A stretch of 19,925 nt of DNA from Ruminococcaceae bacterium UBA3751 (GCA_002371215.1 DFGL01000044.1:1-19925), one strand, 5' to 3'; numbered from the stretch's first letter, positions 1 through 8,590 are shown. The notes: a model not told the origin generated them from the sequence alone. Translations and numbers: made by a program.

Positions 1-1
1 T

Positions 2-292
2 TTTAATTATACAATGAGTTATTTCAGATTTCCCAAGGGTGAGTTCTCTGAAAAAAGCCTCGCTATAGCGCAGTCTCTCGGGTATACGAGCGTTTTCTGG
101 TCATTTGCCTATGCTGACTGGAACCCCGATTCACAAATGGAACCCGATAAGGCGCTTGCAAAAATCTGCGAGAGCACCCATTCGGGGGAGATAATGCTGC
201 TCCACGCCGTCAGCAAAACCAACGCCGATATTCTCGGAAGGGTAATAGACGACGTGCGAAGTCAGGGCTATAATTTCACAACAGACTTGTAA
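2..292 (+). CDS. pdaA: Polysaccharide deacetylase, PdaA-like, C-terminal part (5' truncated by window)
   Basis: The frame is open to the left edge, so only the C-terminal ~96 residues are present and the start lies outside the window. The visible part carries the NodB-fold motif FRFPKGEFSEKSL (family usual RPPRGxFSE) and the late histidine motif LLHAVSKTNADIL, ending in a QGYNF segment. This combination, including VFWSFAYADW between the motifs, is characteristic of the delta-lactam-biosynthetic de-N-acetylase family (Bacillus PdaA). That enzyme removes the N-acetyl group from muramic acid in peptidoglycan during spore cortex synthesis. Many vegetative clostridial homologues exist, so a sporulation role is not shown here. 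A terminator follows directly, so it does not appear to be co-transcribed with mreB. Confidence 0.85.
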   Translation, partial: FNYTMSYFRFPKGEFSEKSLAIAQSLGYTSVFWSFAYADWNPDSQMEPDKALAKICESTHSGEIMLLHAVSKTNADILGRVIDDVRSQGYNFTTDL

Positions 293-321
293 AAAATCGT
301 AACTATATATTGTATATCGTT

Positions 322-350
322 GGGGAGTGCAAAACGCTCCCCTATATTTT
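322..350 (+). terminator. Rho-independent terminator after the deacetylase gene
   Basis: GGGGAGTG (322-329) pairs with CGCTCCCC (335-342), 8 bp with one G-U pair, around a CAAAA loop. It is followed by TATATTTTG, a modest T tract. It lies 30 nt after the stop codon and before the mreB promoter. Confidence 0.75.
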
Positions 351-389
351 GTATATTTATTAAACATTTTGTGAATTTGGTTTTTATTG

Positions 390-423
390 TTGAGATTGAC
401 AACAAGATATTATATAATATATT
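390..423 (+). promoter_or_regulatory. Promoter(s) of the mreBCD-PBP2 operon
   Basis: TTGAGA (390-395), 17 nt, TATAAT (413-418) is a near-consensus sigma-A promoter. A second, overlapping pair is TTGACA (396-401), 16 nt, TATATT (418-423). Either would start transcription around 425-430, about 50 nt upstream of mreB. Confidence 0.7.
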
Positions 424-477
424 TCTAATATTTTGTAACTTTATTAAATAGACATTTTATTCGGGAGAATATTACAT

Positions 478-1458
478 ATGATTTTTTCAAGAGAAATCGG
501 AATAGACCTCGGCACTTCCAACACAAGAGTTGCCGACAGAAAGGGACACATAATTATCCGCGAACCGAGCGTCGTTGCCGTTGACGTTAAAACGGGAAGA
601 GTTCTCGCAACGGGCGATGAGGCTAAAAAAATGATTGGCAGAACTCCGGGCTCAATCGTTCCCGTTATGCCTATCCGTTCGGGCGTTATTGCGGATTTTG
701 ATATGACGGCGGACATGCTTCATGACTTTATGTACCGCTCAAACAAACCGAAAATCATTACCAAAACGAGAGTTATCATCAGCGTTCCCTCGGGCGTTAC
801 GGAGGTTGAACGCCGCGCCGTTGAGGACGCTGCGCGCGCAGCGGGGGCTCAGGACGTTGAACTTATAGAGGCGCCTATGGCTGCCGCTCTCGGCGCAGGG
901 CTTCCTGTTTTTGAGGCTTCGGGCTCAATGATAATTGATATCGGCGGCGGAACCTGCGATATAGCCGTTGTTTCCCTTGGCGGAATTGCTTCCTGCAAGA
1001 GCCTTAAGCTCGGCGGTGACACTATGGATGAGGCAATAGTGGAATATATGAAACGCGAACACGGTCTCCTTATCGGCGAAAGAACGGCAGAGGATATTAA
1101 GCTGAAAATCGGCTCTGCCTCCGAATATGAGGGCGAGGCTGTTATGGAGGTTAAGGGAAGAAGCCTTGAAAAGGGACTTCCTGCTTCTGCGGAAATCTCC
1201 TCCTCGGATATCCGCGGCGTGCTTTCGGACAGCGTTGATAAAATAATCTCTGCGGTTAAGGAAACTCTTGAGGTTACTCTCCCCGAGCTCTCGGCGGACA
1301 TTATGGAAAAAGGCGTTTATCTTACGGGCGGCGGAAGCAGCCTTAAAGGTCTTAAGGACAGAATTGAGGCGGCTATAGGTATACCCGTAATTATTCCCGA
1401 GGCGCCGTCGGACTGCGTTGTCAGGGGAACATCAATTAAACTGAGAAGGGCTAAGTAA
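478..1458 (+). CDS. mreB: Rod shape-determining protein MreB (bacterial actin)
   Basis: A 326-aa actin-fold ATPase that polymerises under the membrane and directs lateral wall synthesis. All nucleotide motifs are visible: phosphate-1 DLGTSNTRV (residues 10-18; T/S where MreB usually has AN), IISVPSGVTEVERRAV (100-115), EAPMAAALGAGLPV (131-144), phosphate-2 IDIGGGTCDIAVV (153-165), and the adenosine motif TGGGSSLKGL (283-292). Length matches the family (about 330-345). The start has a GGGAG ribosome site (463-467) 10 nt upstream. It is first in an operon with mreC, mreD and a class B PBP, which supports MreB rather than an Mbl or MreBH paralogue. No N-terminal amphipathic helix is seen, as is usual in Gram-positives. 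Confidence 0.96.
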   Translation: MIFSREIGIDLGTSNTRVADRKGHIIIREPSVVAVDVKTGRVLATGDEAKKMIGRTPGSIVPVMPIRSGVIADFDMTADMLHDFMYRSNKPKIITKTRVIISVPSGVTEVERRAVEDAARAAGAQDVELIEAPMAAALGAGLPVFEASGSMIIDIGGGTCDIAVVSLGGIASCKSLKLGGDTMDEAIVEYMKREHGLLIGERTAEDIKLKIGSASEYEGEAVMEVKGRSLEKGLPASAEISSSDIRGVLSDSVDKIISAVKETLEVTLPELSADIMEKGVYLTGGGSSLKGLKDRIEAAIGIPVIIPEAPSDCVVRGTSIKLRRAK

Positions 1459-2286
1459 ATGAAAAGCTTTTTTAAGAATACGCGTTTTAAACTGATTTTT
1501 TCAATTCTGGCGTTTCTGCTTGTCGGCGCTCTGCTTGCCGGCGCTGTCGGCCACGGTGAGACGGCTCAGTCAGCCGTTGTAGGTACGGTGACTGCTCCGC
1601 TTCACTACGTAGCGCAGAAAATCAGCAACGGAATAGACCATGTTTTCGGTAATCTGAAGGGAAACGCTGAGTACGAAAAGGAAATAAGAAGCCTTAAGGA
1701 CCAGATAAGCGATTATAAAGCCCGACTTGCGGATTACGAAAACCTGAAAAGTCAGAATGATTTGTATAAGGATTTCCTTGAGCTTAAGGAAAACAACCCG
1801 AATTATAAGTTTGAGGAAGCGAGCGTTATCGCAAGGGACAGCTCGGATATTTATAAGTCTTTTACAATAAGCAAGGGCGCTGTAAACGGCATTAAAGTAG
1901 GCGACGCAGTGCTGTACAGAAAGTGTCTTATCGGCGTAATTGATAAGGTGTATCCGGATTACAGCATTGTAAAAACCGTGTTGGATGTAAATTTCAACGT
2001 TTCTGCTTATGAGATTATTTCCGGAGAGATTTCCTATGTTACGGGTAATGCAAAGCTGGCGAGAGAGGGTAAGTGCAAGATGGCAAACCTCCCCTCGTCA
2101 ACAAACGTTGCCTACGGCTCAATTATCTGTACCGCGGGTATTGGCGGCACTATACCCAAAGGGCTCGTCATCGGCAGCGTTACCGCTGTTGAGGAGGAAT
2201 CAACGGATATTTCCTCCCACGCAGTTATCGCTCCCGAGGCTGACCTTGATGAAATTACCGAATGTTTTGTATTAACTGATTTTTAA
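1459..2286 (+). CDS. mreC: Rod shape-determining protein MreC
   Basis: A 275-aa bitopic membrane protein of the elongasome that bridges MreB/MreD to the elongation PBP. There is a short basic cytoplasmic tail, one membrane segment (about residues 11-30, FKLIFSILAFLLVGALLAGAV), a charged coiled coil (about 70-110, EYEKEIRSLKDQISDYKARL), then the extracellular beta-domain with the family's IARDSSDIYKSFTISKGAVNGIKVGDAV stretch (about 124-151) and a C-terminal GSVTAVEEE segment. The ATG follows the mreB stop with no gap, and the purine-rich mreB end (GAGAAGGG) serves as ribosome site, so translation is probably coupled. Confidence 0.93.
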   Translation: MKSFFKNTRFKLIFSILAFLLVGALLAGAVGHGETAQSAVVGTVTAPLHYVAQKISNGIDHVFGNLKGNAEYEKEIRSLKDQISDYKARLADYENLKSQNDLYKDFLELKENNPNYKFEEASVIARDSSDIYKSFTISKGAVNGIKVGDAVLYRKCLIGVIDKVYPDYSIVKTVLDVNFNVSAYEIISGEISYVTGNAKLAREGKCKMANLPSSTNVAYGSIICTAGIGGTIPKGLVIGSVTAVEEESTDISSHAVIAPEADLDEITECFVLTDF

Positions 2287-2295
2287 AGATAGATT

Positions 2296-2826
2296 ATGGA
2301 ATTGTCGTATAAGGAAAAGACAATTAAATACATTCTCTACTGCGTTATTTTGCTGGTTGCTTCTCTTTTGCAGAATGTGAGCGGGCTTTTTCCGCATATC
2401 GGTTCAGCGCGGTGCTTTTTCCTGATTCCCGCGTGTATTATTCTCGGCATAAATGAGGATGAGCGAATAGCCGCGTTGCTCGGTCTTTTCGGCGGCTTTT
2501 TGTGGGATGCGGTAAGCGTTCAGCATATGGGCTTTAACTGTATTTTCCTTATGCTCGTTTGCTTTATATCCTCAGCGCTTGTTTCGTATATCTTCAGAAA
2601 CACGTTTATAACGGGCTTCATTTCGTCAGCGGCGGCTGTTGTTTTGTATACTGTCATTTACTGGCTGATATTCATTCTTCTTATGAGTCCTGAGGGCGCG
2701 GGCGGGGCGCTGTTGTTTTTCTATATACCCAGCGCGGTTTACACTATTGTGCTTATCCCCGTTATTGAGGCGCTGCTTACTTTGATTAAAACGAAGCTGA
2801 ACAAAGCAAAACAGTTTGACGATTGA
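2296..2826 (+). CDS. mreD: Rod shape-determining protein MreD
   Basis: A 176-aa, very hydrophobic protein with about five membrane segments and the expected MreD length. It has the family-typical LLQNVSG near residue 25, an EDERIAALLGLFGGFLWDA segment (55-73) and a C-terminal ALLTLIKTKLNKAK tail. MreD works with MreC in the membrane to connect the actin cytoskeleton to PBP2. Identification relies on topology and position between mreC and PBP2, because MreD sequences diverge strongly. There is no convincing Shine-Dalgarno in the 9-nt gap, so it probably depends on ribosomes leaving mreC. Confidence 0.88.
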   Translation: MELSYKEKTIKYILYCVILLVASLLQNVSGLFPHIGSARCFFLIPACIILGINEDERIAALLGLFGGFLWDAVSVQHMGFNCIFLMLVCFISSALVSYIFRNTFITGFISSAAAVVLYTVIYWLIFILLMSPEGAGGALLFFYIPSAVYTIVLIPVIEALLTLIKTKLNKAKQFDD

Positions 2827-2861
2827 TTTTATTTTAAAAAATTCTGAAAAGGAGGGATAGA

Positions 2862-4901
2862 ATGGGTAAGATATATAAAAGCGGAAGAACTACCTTTGCT
2901 TTTATTCTGATTGTTCTTACAATTCTGGGCTTTGCCTATGAGCTGTATGATATTCAGATTAAAAACCACGAGTTTTACGCCGCTCAGAATAATAACGTTA
3001 AAACCTATACTGTTCCTCTGCAGGGCGCAAGGGGAGAGATTGTTGACAGAAACGGTAACCCGCTTGTAACAAACAGACAGGCTAACAGTATCGTTCTCAA
3101 TGCCGCGTATTTTCCTTCGTCCGAAGAAAATGAGGAGAGAAACAGAATCGTTTTGAACCTCATTAAACTGTTTAACAGAAATAATGAGGAATACGTTCAT
3201 AACCTGCCTCTTAAACTCAAAGGCAAAAAGGTTGTATTTTTCACCGAAAAGGACGATGAAAAGTACGAAACCTCAATTAAAACGATGAAGAGCAAGGATA
3301 TGCTTAACCTTCAGCCCTATGCAACGGCGGCAAACTGCTTTAACGCTATGGTTGAAAAGTACGGGCTTGAAAGCTACGTAAAGTCGGGAGATTTAAAAAA
3401 CGCGCTTGAAATAGGTAATATCCGCTATGAGCTTACAAGGCTGCTGTTTTCGGTTTCAAATCCCGTGACTATTGCAGAGGACGTAAGCGATAAAACCGTT
3501 GCGGAGATTAAAGAGATGACGGATACCTACCGCGGAGCGGACGTAAGGGTTGTTGCATTTCGCGAATATGCGGATTCAACCCTCGCCCCCCATATTCTCG
3601 GTACGGTAAGAAAAATTAACGCCGAGGAGTATTCCGAGCTGAAAAAAGAGGGCTACGGAATCAATGACGATATAGGTGAATCGGGCATTGAGCTTGCAAT
3701 GGAAAGCCGTCTGCGCGGCGTCCCGGGGGAGATGACCGTTACCATTGACGGCGACGGAAACGTTACCGAAGAGATTACTAAGGAACCCTCGCAGGGCGAT
3801 ACTATAGTTCTTACAATAGACAGGGACCTTCAGCGCGTCGCTCAGCAGAAGCTCGGTGAAATCTGCCGCAGTGTTGATTATTATGATTCAACGGGCGCCG
3901 TAGTCGTTGAAAACTGCAATAACGGAGAGGTGCTTGCAGCGGCAAGTTATCCGAGTTTTGACTTAAAGGATTACTACGAAAAGTATTCAGAGCTCCTTAA
4001 GGATAAAAACACCCCGCTGTATAACCGTTTTGCAATGGGAGCATACGCTCCCGGCTCAACGTTCAAGCCGATGATGGCAACGGCTGCGTTGCAGGAGGGA
4101 GTAATAAGCGAAAATACAGTTTTTGACTGCAATAAGATTTACCACGTTAACGAAATGGATTTTAAATGTACTGCTACCCACGGCGGTGAGAACGTAAGAA
4201 CGGCTATCAGGGACAGTTGTAATATTTTCTTCTATAACTGTGCAAGAAGGCTCGGTATTGAAAAGATGAATCTTTACGGCTCAATGTTCGGACTCGGCGA
4301 AAAAACGGGCGTTGAAATTCCGGAATCAAAGGGAATTCTCGCAGGTCCCGAATACAGAAAACGCTTTGATATGCTGTGGCACCCGGGCGATACCGTTCAG
4401 GCTGCTATCGGTCAGTCGGATAACCTTTTCACTCCGCTTCAGCTTTGTAACTACTGCGCGACTATAGCTAACGGCGGAACAAGGTACCAGATGCATTTCG
4501 TCAAGGCAAGCATCTCAAATTCAACGGGCGTTGCAAACGATTCGGGCGTAAACATTGTCCGTACTATTGACGTCAGCGAAAATAACATTAAAATCGTTCA
4601 GGAGGGTATGCGTATGGTTGCAACCTCCGGCGGTCCCGCTTATGTTTTTAATAATATTGATACAAAGGTTGCCTGCAAAACGGGTACTTCTCAGGTTGTA
4701 GTCCACGGAGTTAAGCATAACAACGGTTTCCTTATTACCTACGCTCCGTACAACAACCCCGAAATAGCCGTTGCCTCAGCGATTGAGCTCGCGGGCTCGG
4801 GTTCTTCAACCTCGGAAATAACATCTTCAATTATCAATTATTACTATTCTCAGAATACAAACGAGAAAAAAGCACAGAGAGAGGGAGAACTGATAAATTA
4901 A
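2862..4901 (+). CDS. mrdA: Penicillin-binding protein 2, class B transpeptidase (elongation)
   Basis: A 679-aa peptidoglycan DD-transpeptidase, membrane-anchored by one segment (about residues 11-28). The PBP dimerisation/pedestal domain begins at GARGEIVDRNGNPL (55-68). The catalytic triad of motifs is intact: nucleophile S399-TFK-402, S452-CN-454 and K606-TG-608. The family motif HILGTVRKINAEEY occurs at 244-257. It crosslinks glycan strands laid down by the MreBCD-guided SEDS enzyme, and its position after mreD supports the elongation rather than the division (FtsI/SpoVD) assignment. A strong AAGGAGGG site lies about 8 nt before the ATG. No PASTA domains are present. No terminator is evident after it, but the next gene has its own promoter. 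Confidence 0.93.
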   Translation: MGKIYKSGRTTFAFILIVLTILGFAYELYDIQIKNHEFYAAQNNNVKTYTVPLQGARGEIVDRNGNPLVTNRQANSIVLNAAYFPSSEENEERNRIVLNLIKLFNRNNEEYVHNLPLKLKGKKVVFFTEKDDEKYETSIKTMKSKDMLNLQPYATAANCFNAMVEKYGLESYVKSGDLKNALEIGNIRYELTRLLFSVSNPVTIAEDVSDKTVAEIKEMTDTYRGADVRVVAFREYADSTLAPHILGTVRKINAEEYSELKKEGYGINDDIGESGIELAMESRLRGVPGEMTVTIDGDGNVTEEITKEPSQGDTIVLTIDRDLQRVAQQKLGEICRSVDYYDSTGAVVVENCNNGEVLAAASYPSFDLKDYYEKYSELLKDKNTPLYNRFAMGAYAPGSTFKPMMATAALQEGVISENTVFDCNKIYHVNEMDFKCTATHGGENVRTAIRDSCNIFFYNCARRLGIEKMNLYGSMFGLGEKTGVEIPESKGILAGPEYRKRFDMLWHPGDTVQAAIGQSDNLFTPLQLCNYCATIANGGTRYQMHFVKASISNSTGVANDSGVNIVRTIDVSENNIKIVQEGMRMVATSGGPAYVFNNIDTKVACKTGTSQVVVHGVKHNNGFLITYAPYNNPEIAVASAIELAGSGSSTSEITSSIINYYYSQNTNEKKAQREGELIN

Positions 4902-4912
4902 GTAATTTATTC

Positions 4913-4941
4913 TTGTTTAAAGTCTTAATCTGTGTTATTAT
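4913..4941 (+). promoter_or_regulatory. Promoter upstream of the mgsA-like gene
   Basis: TTGTTT (4913-4918), 17 nt, TATTAT (4936-4941), with a TGT extended -10 directly before it (4933-4935). It lies 58 nt before the start codon and probably drives the mgsA-like gene and the synthetase genes behind it. Confidence 0.65.
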
Positions 4942-4999
4942 AGAAAAAGTTTAGAATTTATAAATCATACCCATGCAAATAATTTTTAGGAGGGAAAGT

Positions 5000-5413
5000 A
5001 TGAATATTGCTTTAATCGCACACGACGCAAAAAAAGAGCTCCTCGTTCAGTTCTGTATAGCATATTGCGGAATTATCAGCAGACACGACGTATGCGCAAC
5101 AGGAACAACGGGTAAGCTCGTTAAAGAAGCAACGGGTCTTAATATAAACTGCTTCCTCAGCGGCTCACAGGGCGGCGGACAGCAGGTTGCAAGTCGTATT
5201 GCCTGCAATGAAATTGACCTTTTGATATTCTTCCGCGACGCTCAGACGGCTAAGCCTCATGAGCCAAACGACAGCGACCTTCTCCGTCTTTGCGATGTGC
5301 ATAACATTCCCTTTGCAACAAATATCGCAACGGCTGAGGCTCTTATAAGAGGCGTTGAGCGCGGCGATTTTGAATGGCGCGAGATTGTCAACCCGCGTTA
5401 TAACAGAAAATAG
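5000..5413 (+). CDS. mgsA: Methylglyoxal synthase family protein lacking the catalytic aspartate
   Basis: A 137-aa protein, the same length as Bacillus MgsA, which converts dihydroxyacetone phosphate to methylglyoxal and phosphate. Family landmarks are clear: IALIAHDAKK, CATGTTGKLVKEATGL, LIFFRD, KPHEP and LLRLCDVHNIPFATNIATAEAL. However, the signature SGPxGGDQQ reads SGSQGGGQQ here: the aspartate equal to E. coli Asp71 (proposed catalytic base) is glycine. The residue equal to Asp101 is asparagine (PHEPN). Equivalents of Asp20, Asp91 and His98 are kept. The start is ATG 5000, preceded by AGGAGGG; an upstream in-frame ATG at 4973 lies before that site and was not used. The fold is certain; activity as MgsA is doubtful. 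Confidence 0.85.
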   Translation: MNIALIAHDAKKELLVQFCIAYCGIISRHDVCATGTTGKLVKEATGLNINCFLSGSQGGGQQVASRIACNEIDLLIFFRDAQTAKPHEPNDSDLLRLCDVHNIPFATNIATAEALIRGVERGDFEWREIVNPRYNRK

Positions 5414-5419
5414 AACTTA

Positions 5420-5439
5420 GGGGCGATTCAATTCGCCCC
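5420..5439 (+). other. Hairpin between mgsA-like gene and hisS
   Basis: GGGGCGA (5420-5426) pairs perfectly with TCGCCCC (5433-5439) around a 6-nt loop. No T run follows (GATTATTGT), so it may be an mRNA-processing or partial-attenuation hairpin rather than a full terminator. Confidence 0.5.
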
Positions 5440-5465
5440 CGATTATTGTATATAGGAGAAAAATT

Positions 5466-6806
5466 ATGGCGTTAATAACAAAGGCTATAAAGGGTACAAA
5501 GGACGTACTTCCCTCAGAGGTACATAAAATCCAGTACATAGAGGCAACCTGTCTTTCCGCGGCGGAAAACTTCGGCTATAAGGAGATGAGAACTCCCGTT
5601 TTTGAGCATACGGAGCTTTTTCAGCGCGGTGTCGGCGACACAACGGACGTTGTTCAAAAGGAAATGTACACCTTTGACGATAAGGGCGGGCGTTCAATTA
5701 CTCTGCGTCCCGAGGGTACGGCGGGTGCTGCCCGTTCTTTCCTTGAAAACGGGCTTTCAAACCTCGCTCTGCCTCAGAAAATCTGTTATCTTACCTCCTG
5801 CTACCGCTATGAAAAGCCTCAGGCAGGAAGACTTCGTGAATTCCATCAGTTCGGGATTGAGTGCTTCGGCGCCGCCTCTCCGCTTGCAGACGCGGAAATG
5901 ATTGCGCTCGCCGCTCAGATTTTTGATGAGCTCGGCGTTAAGAATTTGGAGCTTGAAATTAATTCCATCGGCTGTCCGAAATGCCGTGCGGAATACCACA
6001 AGGCGCTGAAGGAGTATTTCTCTCAGTACAAAGAGCAGCTTTGCCATACCTGTCAGGAGCGTCTTGAGCGCAATCCGATGAGACTGCTTGACTGCAAGAG
6101 CCCCGAGGATAAGGCGCTCGCTGAAAACGCGCCGGAAATTCTCGATTATCTCTGCGATGAGTGTAAGGAGCATTTTGAAAAAGTTAAGTCGTATCTTGAC
6201 GCTATGAATATAAAATACCGCGTTAATCCTAAGATTGTACGCGGGCTTGATTACTATACGAAAACAGTATTTGAATTTATTGCCTCATCAATCGGCGCTC
6301 AGGGAACCGTTTGCGGCGGCGGGCGATATGACGGACTTATTGAGGAGCTCGGCGGTCAGAGAACGCCGTCCCTCGGCTTCGGTATGGGGCTTGAAAGGCT
6401 TCAGCTCGTTATGGAAGCTCAGGGCTGCGCCTTCCCCGAGCCGTCTGTTCCCGACTTATATATTGCCGCAATGGGCGACAAGGCAAAGCTCAAAGCCGTT
6501 GAGATTGCCAAGGATATGCGTGCAGAGGGCTTTTCGGTTATCTATGACCTCAACGACAGAGGACTCCGCGCACAGATGAAGTACGCGGATAAGGTTGGCG
6601 CAAAGTTCAACGTCGTTCTCGGCGACGATGAGATTGAAAAAGGAAAATCCGTGCTTAAAAATATGGAAAACGGCGAGGAGAGCGAAATTGACCTTACAAC
6701 CTTTGTTTCGGGCTTCTATTCAATAAGTATGGCTGAGCAGCTCAAGGACCTTGAGATTAACGGCGAGGCATTTGATTTTAATTCACTTTTCGGAGGAAAC
6801 GAATAA
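5466..6806 (+). CDS. hisS: Histidyl-tRNA synthetase
   Basis: A 446-aa class II synthetase that charges tRNA-His with histidine. Visible motifs: RPEGTAGAAR (81-90), motif 2 CYRYEKPQAGRLREFHQFGIE (112-132), the HisRS-specific RGLDYYTKTVFEF (259-271, whose arginine is the catalytic one), GGGRYDGLIEELGG, and motif 3 GFGMGLERL. The C-terminal anticodon-binding domain follows (about 330-425, with DLNDRGLRAQMKYADKVGAKF). Slightly longer than the usual ~420 aa. GGAG lies 9 nt before the ATG. The upstream gap is only 52 nt, so there is no room for a T-box. Its stop overlaps the aspS start by 1 nt. Confidence 0.97.
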   Translation: MALITKAIKGTKDVLPSEVHKIQYIEATCLSAAENFGYKEMRTPVFEHTELFQRGVGDTTDVVQKEMYTFDDKGGRSITLRPEGTAGAARSFLENGLSNLALPQKICYLTSCYRYEKPQAGRLREFHQFGIECFGAASPLADAEMIALAAQIFDELGVKNLELEINSIGCPKCRAEYHKALKEYFSQYKEQLCHTCQERLERNPMRLLDCKSPEDKALAENAPEILDYLCDECKEHFEKVKSYLDAMNIKYRVNPKIVRGLDYYTKTVFEFIASSIGAQGTVCGGGRYDGLIEELGGQRTPSLGFGMGLERLQLVMEAQGCAFPEPSVPDLYIAAMGDKAKLKAVEIAKDMRAEGFSVIYDLNDRGLRAQMKYADKVGAKFNVVLGDDEIEKGKSVLKNMENGEESEIDLTTFVSGFYSISMAEQLKDLEINGEAFDFNSLFGGNE

Positions 6807-8590
6807 TGGGCGAAAGCATTAAAGGACTTAAAAGAACGGCGTACTGCGCTGAATTTGATATGAAAAACGTCGGTGAGGAGATTACGGTTTTCGGCTGGGT
6901 ACAGCGCCAGCGCGACCTCGGTAACCTTATCTTCATCGATTTAAGGGACAGGAGCGGAATTATCCAGCTGTCCTTTAACGATAATACCGACAGAGAGATT
7001 TTTGAAAAGGCAAAGTCCGCTCGTACGGAGTGGGTTGTTGCTGCAAAGGGCGTTGTTGCAGAGCGCGAAAGCAAAAACAAGGAAATCCCGACGGGCGATA
7101 TTGAGGTAATGGTAAATGATTTCCGCATCGTTTCCAAGGCGCAGACGCCCCCGTTTGAGGTTGAAAAGGCGTTTGAGGTCGGCGACGATACAACGCTTAA
7201 ATACCGCTATCTTGCGCTGAGGAACGAGAAACTCACTAAAAATATTCTTATGCGCCATAAAATTGCGAAAATTGCGCGCGACTATTTTTACGATAACGAT
7301 TTCATAGAGATTGAAACTCCTATGATGATTAAATCAACCCCCGAAGGCGCCCGTGACTACGTCGTTCCTTCGCGAATTCACAACGGAAAGTTCTACGCGC
7401 TTCCGCAGTCGCCTCAGATTTATAAGCAGCTCACAATGATTGCGGGCTTTGACCGTTATATTCAGCTTGCGCGCTGCTTCCGCGATGAGGATTTGAGAGC
7501 GGACCGTCAGCCTGAATTTACTCAGATTGACCTTGAAATGTCCTTCGTTGACTGCGACGATATTATGTCAATGGCTGAGGGCTTTATAGTTAAGCTTATG
7601 AGGGAGACTATCGGCGTTGAAATTCCCGAAAAGCTCCCGAGAATGACCTTTGAAGAGGCTATGAATAACTATGGCAGCGATAAGCCCGATACCCGTTTTG
7701 ATATGCTTATTCAGGATATATCTGACTGGGCGGATAAAACGGACTTTGTCGTATTTAAAAACGCTATTGCCGAGGGCGGCGCTGTAAAGGCGATTGTTGC
7801 AAAGGGCGGCGCTGCGGCTTATTCGAGAAAGAAGATTGATAAGCTTACCGAGCACGCAAAGGGAATAGGTGCAAAAGGGCTTGCATATATCCGCTGGGCT
7901 GACGCTGAGCCCAACTGCTCGTTCAATAAATTCCTTAAGGATGGCGAGCTTGCAGAACTTATATCTCAGCTCGGTGCAGAGCAGGGCGACGCCGTGTTTA
8001 TCGTAAGCGATAAAACAAGAAAAGCGCTTACCATTATGGGCGCGCTCAGACTCATTGTTGCAAAGGAACTCGGAATTATCCCCGAGGGCAAGTGGAATTA
8101 TCTCTGGATAACTGAAATGCCGTTCTTTGAGCTTGACGAGGATACGGGCGAATACGTTGCCGCTCACCATCCGTTTACTATGCCGCTTGAAGAGAGCATT
8201 CAGTATCTTGATACGGATAAATCAAAGGTTAAGGCTGAGGCGTTTGACCTTGTGCTTAACGGAACGGAACTCTCCTCGGGTTCAATGAGAATTACGGATA
8301 CCAAGCTTCAGACAAAGATGTTTGAGCTTCTCGGAATGACTCAGGAGGAGATTGACGCGAAGTTTGGCTTCCTCGTAGACGCATATTATTATGCCGCACC
8401 GCCCCACGGCGGAATGGGAATCGGTCTTGACCGCCTTGCTATGCTTATCTGCGGCGCGGATTCTCTGCGCGACGTTGTTGCCTTCCCGAAGGTACAAAAT
8501 GCAAGCGAGCTTATGAGCGGCGCTCCGTCCTTTGTTGACGACGCTCAGCTTGACGAACTCGGACTTACAGTGTTAAAGGTTGAGGAATAA
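6806..8590 (+). CDS. aspS: Aspartyl-tRNA synthetase (bacterial type)
   Basis: A 594-aa class II synthetase. The N-terminal OB-fold anticodon domain carries GWVQRQRDLGNLIFIDLRDR. Motif 1 lies around FIEIETPMMIKSTPEGARDYVVPSR, motif 2 is RCFRDEDLRADRQPEFTQID (from residue 223), the bacterial GAD insertion lies at about 290-420, and motif 3 is GGMGIGLDRLAML near the C terminus. Length and domain order match bacterial AspRS. GGAGG sits inside the hisS end, about 9 nt before the ATG, and TAATG overlaps the hisS stop, indicating coupled translation of the hisS-aspS pair common in Firmicutes. Whether it also charges tRNA-Asn cannot be read from the sequence alone. Confidence 0.97.
   Translation: MGESIKGLKRTAYCAEFDMKNVGEEITVFGWVQRQRDLGNLIFIDLRDRSGIIQLSFNDNTDREIFEKAKSARTEWVVAAKGVVAERESKNKEIPTGDIEVMVNDFRIVSKAQTPPFEVEKAFEVGDDTTLKYRYLALRNEKLTKNILMRHKIAKIARDYFYDNDFIEIETPMMIKSTPEGARDYVVPSRIHNGKFYALPQSPQIYKQLTMIAGFDRYIQLARCFRDEDLRADRQPEFTQIDLEMSFVDCDDIMSMAEGFIVKLMRETIGVEIPEKLPRMTFEEAMNNYGSDKPDTRFDMLIQDISDWADKTDFVVFKNAIAEGGAVKAIVAKGGAAAYSRKKIDKLTEHAKGIGAKGLAYIRWADAEPNCSFNKFLKDGELAELISQLGAEQGDAVFIVSDKTRKALTIMGALRLIVAKELGIIPEGKWNYLWITEMPFFELDEDTGEYVAAHHPFTMPLEESIQYLDTDKSKVKAEAFDLVLNGTELSSGSMRITDTKLQTKMFELLGMTQEEIDAKFGFLVDAYYYAAPPHGGMGIGLDRLAMLICGADSLRDVVAFPKVQNASELMSGAPSFVDDAQLDELGLTVLKVEE

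Noticed and set aside
396..418. TTGACA-TATAAT read as one promoter before mreB
   Set aside because: The spacer would be only 11 nt; pairing TTGAGA with TATAAT, or TTGACA with TATATT, gives normal spacing.
849..1301. Long antisense open frames inside mreB, aspS, the DUF3048 gene and mmsA (for example 849-1301 minus, 7568-8170 minus, 18137-18451 plus)
   Set aside because: They lie opposite well-identified genes, have low-complexity Ser/Arg/Leu compositions typical of shadow frames, and lack ribosome sites.
4973..4999. Upstream ATG as the start of the mgsA-like gene
   Set aside because: It would place the strong AGGAGGG site inside the coding region, and the MNIALIAHD start matches family length exactly.
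5420..5439. Intrinsic terminator between the mgsA-like gene and hisS
   Set aside because: Good stem but no T tract, and no clear promoter follows before hisS, so full termination would leave the synthetases without transcription.
5414..5465. T-box riboswitch before hisS-aspS
   Set aside because: Common for these genes in Firmicutes, but the gap is only 52 nt and holds a single short hairpin with no specifier stem or T-box consensus.
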